In this document: one piece after another, positions 5,163-11,553 of the stretch | Position numbering within the stretch: position 1 is the stretch's first letter | Layout of the letters: each line of letters begins with the position of its first letter | From: Streptomycetaceae bacterium | GTDB lineage: Bacteria > Actinomycetota > Actinomycetes > Nanopelagicales > Nanopelagicaceae | Length of the DNA stretch: 12,153 nucleotides | Direction: 5' to 3' | Assembly: GCA_027488165.1 (NCBI GenBank) | Contig: JAIYCF010000143.1 | Span: forward strand, 1-12,153 | Notes under the pieces: generated by a model | The model's database searches: none | Told to the model about the DNA's origin: nothing | Seen by the model: only the letters and a program-made list of their open reading frames with translations | Program-made: the position numbers and the translations under genes

Positions 5163-6599
5163 CGCCAGAGATGCCCCGACCCGCGCATGTATTGCCGTTC
5201 CACTCTCCACATATTCTTCAGAGAGGATCTCGCCGGTTTCATGAATCGCGTTCACCAAGTCACCTCGGTTGTAAGGAATTATCGAATTGATCTCGATATT
5301 CGGCTGTGGAAGTGACTTTTCAATAGCATGAACTAAACTTTCAATTCCAAATCCAGTTCGCGCAGAGAATGCATAACTGTTCTTTTCTTTTCGCAGAATC
5401 TCCAGAACGACATCCGGGTTTGCGGAATCAACCTTATTGATGGCGATAATCTCTGGGATATCTCCCCCACCAATATCGGTAATAACTTCGCGGACAGCGC
5501 GGATCTGCTCAAAAGGATCTGGATGCGAACCATCGACAACGTGAACAATTAAATCCGCTCCAGATACTTCTTCTAGAGTTGATTTAAAGGCATCAACTAA
5601 TTGGTGCGGTAAATGGCGCACAAATCCGACTGTGTCAGAGAGCGTGTAGGTGCGACCATCGGCAGTTTGTGACTTGCGCACAGTTGGATCAAGGGTTGCA
5701 AATAAAGCATTTTCTACAAGCACGCCAGCATTCGTCAGCCGGTTAAGAAGTGATGATTTTCCTGCGTTGGTGTAACCAGCTATCGCTACAGATGGAATGT
5801 TAAATCGTTTACGTTCTTGGCGTTTGGTATCTCGGGATACCTTCATCTCTGCGATCTCGCGGCGCAACTTCGCCATCTTGTCGCGGATTCGGCGGCGATC
5901 TGTTTCGATCTTAGTTTCACCTGGACCGCGGCCACCGATACCTGCACCACCTGCAGCGCGACCACCGACTTGGCGGGAAAGTGAATCACCCCAACCGCGC
6001 AGACGAGGAAGTAGGTAAGCAATCTGCGCGAGTTCTACCTGCGCCTTACCTTCTTTACTCTTGGCGTGCTGTGCAAAGATATCGAGAATAAGTGCGGTGC
6101 GATCTACGACCTTTACCTTTAACTTATCTTCAAGTTGTCTCAGTTGTGATGGAGATAGTTCGCCGTCACAAATAACCGTATCGGCGCCACTTGAGGCAAC
6201 AATCTGACGGAGTTCAATTACCTTTCCAGAACCAATGTAGGTCGCTGGATCTGGTTTATCTCTTCTCTGGATCAAACCATCTAAAACTTCAGAACCTGCA
6301 GTTTCCGCTAGCGCCTTTAACTCAGCTAAAGAGTTTTCAGCCATCTCGGCGCTTCCTTCAGTCCATACGCCGACAAGAACAACGCGTTCTAGTTGTAACT
6401 GACGGTATTCAGCATCAGAGATATCTTGAAGTTCAGTGGAGAATCCCTTTACGCGGCGAAGTGCATGACGGTCGCTTAGCTCTTGTTGCGGGTCAGGATC
6501 GTATTCACTTTCATCGGCGTCAAAGTCCGCCGCTACTCGCGCGCTTTCGCGCAGTAGTTCTTCAAATAAATCGTTATTACGAGGTAGGTCGTTACTCAT
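5127..6599 (-). CDS. hflX: GTPase HflX
   Basis: 490 aa ribosome-associated GTPase; HflX binds 50S subunits and splits stalled 70S ribosomes after heat or antibiotic stress. It has an acidic N-terminal extension (1-50) and then the HflX N-terminal domain, starting near LERVVLVGVWTEG (70-82). A glycine-rich linker GGRAAGGAGIGGRGPGETK (212-230) and a basic coiled-coil helix (231-266) come next. The G domain follows, with G1 GYTNAGKSS (275-283), G3 DTVG (322-325), G4 NKVD (388-391) and G5 SARTG (412-416). ATG 6599 overlaps the dapF stop by 4 nt (ATGA). It is last in miaB-miaA-dapF-hflX. The C-terminal ARISQR tail looks unusual: the preceding KAIEAA repeats in frame after the stop, so the stop may be recent. 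Confidence 0.97.
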   Translation of the reverse strand: MSNDLPRNNDLFEELLRESARVAADFDADESEYDPDPQQELSDRHALRRVKGFSTELQDISDAEYRQLQLERVVLVGVWTEGSAEMAENSLAELKALAETAGSEVLDGLIQRRDKPDPATYIGSGKVIELRQIVASSGADTVICDGELSPSQLRQLEDKLKVKVVDRTALILDIFAQHAKSKEGKAQVELAQIAYLLPRLRGWGDSLSRQVGGRAAGGAGIGGRGPGETKIETDRRRIRDKMAKLRREIAEMKVSRDTKRQERKRFNIPSVAIAGYTNAGKSSLLNRLTNAGVLVENALFATLDPTVRKSQTADGRTYTLSDTVGFVRHLPHQLVDAFKSTLEEVSGADLIVHVVDGSHPDPFEQIRAVREVITDIGGGDIPEIIAINKVDSANPDVVLEILRKEKNSYAFSARTGFGIESLVHAIEKSLPQPNIEINSIIPYNRGDLVNAIHETGEILSEEYVESGTAIHARVGASLAKAIEAARISQR

Positions 6600-7408
6600 G
6601 CATCCTGCAAGTAATCAGTTATCTCAATGTCTTTGATAAGAACAGCTGGACCAGTTAACGTGGCATTGGCATGTGGATCGATATCGACTACCAGTCTTCC
6701 ACCCGGTGGGAAAATGACCCAGCGCGCTGGTAGAGATGAGTTTGTGTGAAGCGTTGCAGCGAGTGCGACTGCGCAAGTTCCGGTTCCGCACGAACGAGTC
6801 TCACCGCTACCCCGTTCGTGCACACGCATCTTGATCTCCTTATTTGCAGTGATCTCAACAAATTCAACGTTTACACCTTCTGGATAGATCTCTCGTGGTC
6901 GCACAACCGGAGCATCTTTAAGCGAACCTACATCTTCTATCTTTTCTACAAAAACTACCGCGTGTGGATTGCCTACGCTGATGTGATATCCGTTCCAAAT
7001 CTTTCCTTCAACGGATGCAGTAACCGCCTCGCCTTCATCAATAACTTTGCCCATATTTACGGAAATATCATCTTTAGCTGGAACACGCAGATGCTTTACG
7101 CCATCTCGGGTATTGATCGCGAAGATACCTTCAGGTTGGTGTCCGTGCTCAACTAAGTATCTAGCCATTACGCGGATGCCATTGCCGCACATTTCAGCAA
7201 GTGATCCGTCGGCATTTCGGTAATCCATAAACCATTTACCGTCGCGCTTACCAATTTTGATTAGGCCATCTGCGCCGATTCCGGTTTCACGGTTACACAT
7301 TGCAGCCGTCTGTGCAGTCGTTATCGATATCTCTTCTTCAGGGTCAAAGACCAAAAGAAAATCGTTCTCGGTGCCGTGGCCATAGGTGGCGATAATTGGA
7401 GTATTCAT
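6596..7408 (-). CDS. dapF: Diaminopimelate epimerase
   Basis: 270 aa, the family's usual length. It interconverts LL- and meso-diaminopimelate, giving the precursor of lysine and of the peptidoglycan cross-link. Two pseudo-symmetric lobes carry the catalytic cysteines: C74 in AEMCGNGIRV and C207 in RSCGTGTCAVALAA. GNPHAVVF (147-154) and the ERGSGETRSCG loop bind substrate. The frame is open to 7471, but homologues start at MNTPIIATYGHGTENDF-like sequence. ATG 7408 also shares a base with the miaA stop (TAATG), so the shorter start is chosen. It is translated between miaA and hflX, an arrangement also found in M. tuberculosis (Rv2725c-Rv2727c). No missing residues were noted. Confidence 0.97.
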   Translation of the reverse strand: MNTPIIATYGHGTENDFLLVFDPEEEISITTAQTAAMCNRETGIGADGLIKIGKRDGKWFMDYRNADGSLAEMCGNGIRVMARYLVEHGHQPEGIFAINTRDGVKHLRVPAKDDISVNMGKVIDEGEAVTASVEGKIWNGYHISVGNPHAVVFVEKIEDVGSLKDAPVVRPREIYPEGVNVEFVEITANKEIKMRVHERGSGETRSCGTGTCAVALAATLHTNSSLPARWVIFPPGGRLVVDIDPHANATLTGPAVLIKDIEITDYLQDA

Positions 7409-8313
7409 TACGACGTTGAGTTTATCTTCTGGAGAACTGTTTCCAAACGCGGTTGGATCGGTGAAATCCATTTGATTCTGGCATCACGAGAGAACCAAGT
7501 CTCTTGGCGGCGGGCATATTGTCTGGTTGCGCGCTTTGTCTCCTCTATCGCTTGATCCTCACTAATCTCACCGGCGCGCATAGAGATAACTTGCGCATAT
7601 CCCAGAGCTCGCCGGGCGGTAGTCGCTCTAGTGATTCCTGCAGTGATTAACGAATCAACTTCGGCGACTAAGCCTTTGCGCCACATTAAATCAACGCGCG
7701 CATCGATGCGTTCGGTTAACTTCTCGCGATCCATAACGAGGCCAAATTGCAGAGCATCTGGATACTTAGATGAATCTTCGCGAGGAAGATTTGCCGTAAA
7801 TGGCTGACCTGTTATCTCGATTACCTCAAGGGCGCGAATTACTCGTCGCACATTTTGGATATCGATGGCCGCAGCCGCTGCAGGATCGAGAAGCTGGAGT
7901 CTTTGAAAAAGTCGGGCTACTCCAAATTCTTCAGCTTCCTGGTTTAAACGCTCTCGTACCGCAGGATCGGTATCTGGGAAATTTAGATCATCAAGAATCG
8001 CTTTTATGTAAAGGCCGGTACCACCGACGATTACCGCATGGCTTTTGCGTTCATGAATCTCGGAGATCTTCTTCCGCGCCTGCTCTTGATACCAGGCTAC
8101 GGTTGCATCTTCAGTAACGTCCAAGACATCGAGTAGATGATGCGTGATGCCATCTCGTTCTGCCAAAGTTAATTTCGCGGTTCCTATATCCATACCTCGG
8201 TATAACTGCATCGAATCGGCATTTATTATCTCTGCGCCGATTTCTTTCGCCAGAGCTACCGCCAGATCGCTCTTGCCCGTTGCGGTGGCCCCACAAATCA
8301 CAATCGTTTTCAT
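7408..8313 (-). CDS. miaA: tRNA dimethylallyltransferase
   Basis: 301 aa. It transfers a dimethylallyl group from DMAPP to N6 of A37 in tRNAs that read UNN codons, making i6A37, the substrate of MiaB. Visible: P-loop GATATGKSD (8-16), DSMQLYRGMDIGTAK (33-47), GGTGLYIKAIL, QNVRRVIRALE, and the C-terminal RQYARRQETWF with downstream basic residues that contact tRNA. ATG 8313 is chosen over a start 33 codons upstream because the family begins at the short strand before the P-loop. It lies 4 nt after the miaB stop and has no visible Shine-Dalgarno, so it probably relies on coupling to miaB. The stop is TAATG with dapF. Confidence 0.97.
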   Translation of the reverse strand: MKTIVICGATATGKSDLAVALAKEIGAEIINADSMQLYRGMDIGTAKLTLAERDGITHHLLDVLDVTEDATVAWYQEQARKKISEIHERKSHAVIVGGTGLYIKAILDDLNFPDTDPAVRERLNQEAEEFGVARLFQRLQLLDPAAAAAIDIQNVRRVIRALEVIEITGQPFTANLPREDSSKYPDALQFGLVMDREKLTERIDARVDLMWRKGLVAEVDSLITAGITRATTARRALGYAQVISMRAGEISEDQAIEETKRATRQYARRQETWFSRDARIKWISPIQPRLETVLQKINSTS

Positions 8314-8317
8314 AGTT

Positions 8318-9751
8318 TTATTCAGAAAGGCTTGGCTTGCGAAGTGTTGGGATACCCAATGCAGTTGCGGTTGGTCCTTGCTTTGTGCGCGCTTCGTGGA
8401 CATCTCCCCCACGTGTTTTGATATGCGCTAACTCTTTAGCGATTAAGTAATGAGCTGATGCATCTGTGATTTCTAGGTCTACAAAATCTCCGGGGCGCGC
8501 CTGGCTAGTCGCATCAAAGTGCACCAAGCGGAAATCCTCGGTCTTTCCAGTGAGTCGTGCCTGCGCTTGATCGCGCCGACCTTCAACTTCTGAAACTAAC
8601 GCGCGATGGATCTGTCCAATTGATCTTTGATTTACCCCTAGAGAAATCTTCTGTTGATGTTCATGTAAACGCGTGTATCGCTCACCGACAACTTCTTCAG
8701 CGACTTGATTTGGCATAGCACCGGCTGGTGTTCCGGGACGGATTGAATATTTATATGTGTAGGCCGCCGAAAATTGTGCTTGGGTTGTTAAATCTAGAGT
8801 TGCTTGGAAATCTTCTTCAGTTTCACCCGGAAAACCAACGATGATGTCGGTTGTGATCATCGCGTGCGGCATCGCAGTACGAACTCGATCTAGGATTCCC
8901 AGGTAGCGACTTGAACGATATGAGCGGCGCATCTCCTGCAAAATCCGATCGGATCCAGATTGCAACGGCATATGTAAGTGCGGCATCACATTGGGAGTTG
9001 ACGCCATTACTTCAATGACATCGTCAGTGAAATCACGTGGGTGTGGTGACATAAAGCGCACCCGCTCTAGGCCATCTATTTCGCCACATTTGCGAAGTAA
9101 TGCGGCAAAGGCGCCGCGATTACCGAACTCCACACCGTAGGCATTTACATTCTGTCCAAGCAATGTAATTTCAATGACGCCTTGATCAACTAGTGCCCGA
9201 ATCTCCTTCAAGATATCGGCTTCGGGACGATCCTTTTCAATTCCACGTAGCGTTGGAACGATGCAGAAAGTACAAGTGTTGTTGCAGCCCACGGATACAG
9301 ATACCCATGAAGTAAATGCAGAAAATCTGCGGGCTGGAAGAGTTGAGGGAAAGTGTTCCAGAGCTTCTTTAATCTCGATCTGAGATTCTTCTTCTATTCG
9401 AGCACGTTCTAGAAGTACTGGTAGAGATCCAACGTTATGCGTACCGAAGACCACATCCACGTACGGAGCCTTCTTCAGAATTATCGACTGATCTTTCTGC
9501 GCCAAGCAACCACCAACAGCGATCTGCATATTGGGGTTCGCTTTCTTAATTGGGGCTAAGAAACTTAGATTTCCATAGAGTTTGTTATCTGCGTTCTCTC
9601 GAACTGCACATGTATTGAATACAACGATATCGGCTTGTTCGCCTTGAATAACTGGAAGATAACCCGCTTCATCTAAAAGTCCAGCGATACGTTCTGAATC
9701 GTGAACGTTCATCTGGCAGCCATATGTTTCGACTGCGTAGGTGCGGGCCAT
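8318..9751 (-). CDS. miaB: tRNA-2-methylthio-N6-dimethylallyladenosine synthase
   Basis: 477 aa radical-SAM methylthiotransferase that adds the 2-methylthio group to i6A37, completing ms2i6A37. The N-terminal UPF0004 domain has its three auxiliary-cluster cysteines C12 (GCQMN), C48 (NTCAVREN) and C82 (GGCLAQ). The radical SAM CxxxCxxC is C156, C160, C163 in GCNNTCTFCIVP. The barrel contains TLLGQNVNAYG, MPHLHMPLQSGSD and VGFPGETEEDF. A C-terminal TRAM domain lies at about 375-450. The pathway partner miaA is 4 nt downstream. ATG 9751 is preceded by a pyrimidine run and no Shine-Dalgarno, while TAACCT lies 7 nt upstream, consistent with a leaderless start of the miaB-miaA-dapF-hflX operon. Confidence 0.97.
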   Translation of the reverse strand: MARTYAVETYGCQMNVHDSERIAGLLDEAGYLPVIQGEQADIVVFNTCAVRENADNKLYGNLSFLAPIKKANPNMQIAVGGCLAQKDQSIILKKAPYVDVVFGTHNVGSLPVLLERARIEEESQIEIKEALEHFPSTLPARRFSAFTSWVSVSVGCNNTCTFCIVPTLRGIEKDRPEADILKEIRALVDQGVIEITLLGQNVNAYGVEFGNRGAFAALLRKCGEIDGLERVRFMSPHPRDFTDDVIEVMASTPNVMPHLHMPLQSGSDRILQEMRRSYRSSRYLGILDRVRTAMPHAMITTDIIVGFPGETEEDFQATLDLTTQAQFSAAYTYKYSIRPGTPAGAMPNQVAEEVVGERYTRLHEHQQKISLGVNQRSIGQIHRALVSEVEGRRDQAQARLTGKTEDFRLVHFDATSQARPGDFVDLEITDASAHYLIAKELAHIKTRGGDVHEARTKQGPTATALGIPTLRKPSLSE

Positions 9752-9758
9752 GAGGAGA

Positions 9759-9764
9759 AGGTTA
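9759..9764 (-). promoter_or_regulatory. Putative -10 hexamer of leaderless miaB-miaA-dapF-hflX transcript
   Basis: TAACCT on the minus strand, 7 nt before ATG 9751. The spacer TCTCCTC is pure pyrimidine, so a Shine-Dalgarno is excluded there. A palindrome, GAGGTAATACCTC (9780-9792), covers the place where a -35 would be. Confidence 0.4.
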
Positions 9765-9774
9765 CCGCTGCGAG

Positions 9775-10515
9775 TTAGAGAGGTAATACCTCAAAGCTCA
9801 GGTCCTTGCGATTAACGACCAAGATTGAATGGTTGGTTAGACGAGTCCAGTGATCTTTACCCCAGCCGGTAGATGCGACCTTGATGACACCATCTTCAAC
9901 GCTATAGCGAAGTTCGTAATGGCTATCTACAGTCCATTCTGTCGAATCAGCCTCGTTGAATTCACAGACCGCAATAAAGGTGTCCGGGGTCATAAGCATT
10001 GAGTTGATGCTCGTGAAATCACAATTAGCAGAAATGGTCTTTACCGCTTTACGAACACCTTCGATCAAACCAAGTTCATCGATACCGGTTAAGACTGTAA
10101 AGAAGTAACGCTCACTATCGGTAGTTGATGTGAATTTATCTAAGTAGCGCGGATCAACGAATTTCTGAACTGAATCAATAGATTTGATTGTCCCGTTATG
10201 CATAAAGGAATAGTCACCATAGATAAATGGGTGGTTATTTGAAAGATCTACAGTCAAACCCTTAGAAGCTAAGCGCAAGTGTAAAAGCGCTCCATCTGAC
10301 TTCAAATTGGTAGAAGATTCGGCGAACTTTTCGCTCTCTGCTGCAAGAGTTAGGTCACGAACTAGTTCGGTCTTGCGAGTATCCGTTGAGCAAGCCGAGA
10401 TTCCCCAGCCGTGTTTATGTTCCTTAGAAAGTTCTACAAAGTTTTCAAAGCCCTCGCCAACAACATCAGCGAAGCTTCGTTCTTCAGTTGCGACATATCC
10501 AAGTAATCTGCACAT
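9775..10515 (-). CDS. Class II glutamine amidotransferase (EgtC/YafJ-like)
   Basis: 246 aa single-domain Ntn-hydrolase. Removal of Met1 would expose Cys2 (MCRLLGYVA), the nucleophile that attacks the gamma-amide or gamma-glutamyl bond. Other family landmarks are HGWGIS (35-40), HLRLAS with R81, NNHPF (93-97), MHNGTI with N107 and G108, and TDSERYF with D133. No synthase or ammonia-acceptor domain is attached, so it is a stand-alone hydrolase or a subunit. EgtC acts in ergothioneine synthesis, but no egtA, egtB, egtD or egtE is in view, so I do not assign that role. ATG 10515 has TAGATT 6 nt upstream; the overlapping AGGTAG is too far away (9 nt or more) to be clearly a Shine-Dalgarno. It lies 32 nt after the desaturase and 23 nt before miaB. 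Confidence 0.88.
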   Translation of the reverse strand: MCRLLGYVATEERSFADVVGEGFENFVELSKEHKHGWGISACSTDTRKTELVRDLTLAAESEKFAESSTNLKSDGALLHLRLASKGLTVDLSNNHPFIYGDYSFMHNGTIKSIDSVQKFVDPRYLDKFTSTTDSERYFFTVLTGIDELGLIEGVRKAVKTISANCDFTSINSMLMTPDTFIAVCEFNEADSTEWTVDSHYELRYSVEDGVIKVASTGWGKDHWTRLTNHSILVVNRKDLSFEVLPL

Positions 10516-10521
10516 GGGGTA

Positions 10522-10527
10522 AATCTA
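10522..10527 (-). promoter_or_regulatory. Putative -10 hexamer of leaderless amidotransferase transcript
   Basis: TAGATT on the minus strand, 6 nt before ATG 10515; the spacer TACCCC has no Shine-Dalgarno character. It lies in the 32-nt gap after the desaturase stop, so this gene may have its own promoter despite facing the same way as its upstream neighbour. Confidence 0.4.
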
Positions 10528-10547
10528 CCTGAAAAGAGATTTAAAAA

Positions 10548-11516
10548 TTACTTTTGGATGCGGATTGGGTTTTGGCCACGTGCGATCAAGCGTTCGAAGT
10601 GAACTTCGCGCTTATCGTTAAAGGTGGCCGCTTCTTTTGCAGACTTCTCCATGAAGGCGACAAGTTCATCGCGGGCTACCAGGCCATCTCCAGACAAATC
10701 ATTTCTTTCAAAGACGTTCCAGGCGCGAAGCACTGGAGATACAACATCATCGAGGTGCTGCTGTAAATCGTAGATTCCAGCAAGCGCGATCTGCACCGCT
10801 TTACGTCCAAAACCTGGCATGTTGGCGCCAGGCATATCAAAATTAGTGACCACATCTGCGATCGCGCGCATCGATGCGTTAGGTTCCATATCAAGAGCCG
10901 CTGAAAGAGTGTTGCGATAGAAAAGCATATGGAGATTCTCATCTAGAGCTACGCGCTGCATCATTCCTTCAGCAATTGGATCATCGGAGATTTTGCCAGT
11001 GTTGCGGTGCGAAATACGCGTTGCAAGTTCCTGGAAAGAAACATAAGCAATCGTGTGCAACATATCGTTTTCATATGGTGTCTGATATCCAAGTGACATA
11101 TGCGCCATTCGCAGATCTTCAAGTTCATATGGATCTACTCCACGAGTAGCCATTAAGTAATCACGAATCACGATCGCATGGCGCGCTTCTTCCGCGGTCC
11201 AACGCTCAATCCAATTTCCCCAAGCGCCGTCGCGACCCATGGAGATTGCAATCTCGGTGTGATAACTCGGCAAGTTATCTTCGGTTAAGAGGTTTAAAAC
11301 TAACGAATCTTGCGCGACCGGAGAGAGACGCGAATCTTTCGCCTCCCAGGCATCACCATTTAGTGGGCCTGCGTAATCGCGACCTTCTGACCAAGGGACA
11401 TACTCATGTGGATACCAATTTTTTTGAACTGATAAATGGCGTTCGAGTTCAACTGCGACCACAGGTTCAAGATCGCGTATAAGGCGAGACTGGATCTTTG
11501 CTGACTCTTCGCTCAT
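10548..11516 (-). CDS. Acyl-[acyl-carrier-protein] desaturase (diiron, soluble)
   Basis: 322 aa ferritin-like diiron enzyme that uses O2 to place a double bond in an ACP-bound fatty acyl chain. The metal ligands fit the family: E79 (LLTEDNLPSYH), E110-x-x-H113 (EEARH), E163 (FQELATRISH) and E193-x-x-H196 (DENLH). The 53-residue step from E110 to E163 equals that in the plant enzyme (E143 to E196). The closest known actinobacterial relatives are the mycobacterial DesA proteins. The C-terminal part holds DLSGDGLVARDE (273-284), which fits an EF-hand loop pattern. ATG 11516 has TAGCGT 6 nt upstream. It lies 37 nt after trmD, where rplS is common in other bacteria. No ferredoxin or reductase gene is nearby. 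Confidence 0.93.
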   Translation of the reverse strand: MSEESAKIQSRLIRDLEPVVAVELERHLSVQKNWYPHEYVPWSEGRDYAGPLNGDAWEAKDSRLSPVAQDSLVLNLLTEDNLPSYHTEIAISMGRDGAWGNWIERWTAEEARHAIVIRDYLMATRGVDPYELEDLRMAHMSLGYQTPYENDMLHTIAYVSFQELATRISHRNTGKISDDPIAEGMMQRVALDENLHMLFYRNTLSAALDMEPNASMRAIADVVTNFDMPGANMPGFGRKAVQIALAGIYDLQQHLDDVVSPVLRAWNVFERNDLSGDGLVARDELVAFMEKSAKEAATFNDKREVHFERLIARGQNPIRIQK

Positions 11517-11522
11517 AGGTCA

Positions 11523-11528
11523 ACGCTA
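11523..11528 (-). promoter_or_regulatory. Putative -10 hexamer of leaderless desaturase transcript
   Basis: TAGCGT on the minus strand, 6 nt before ATG 11516, with spacer TGACCT and no Shine-Dalgarno. It lies in the 37-nt gap after the trmD stop. No consensus -35 is seen at 16-18 nt further upstream. Confidence 0.4.
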
Positions 11529-11553
11529 TGGCACCAATTCGGTTACTGACGAG

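Noticed and set aside
6191..7156. Two long plus-strand open frames (155 and 136 codons) opposite hflX and dapF
   Set aside because: They are antisense shadows of strongly conserved genes. Their products have no recognisable domain and look like antisense translation of the real frames.
7409..7471. dapF starting at 7471, with 21 extra residues
   Set aside because: The extension lies within the 3' end of miaA. ATG 7408 forms a TAATG junction and matches the family N-terminus.
8314..8412. miaA starting at 8412, with 33 extra N-terminal residues
   Set aside because: The extension overlaps the end of miaB and precedes the P-loop strand where the family begins. ATG 8313 gives the usual length and a 4-nt gap.
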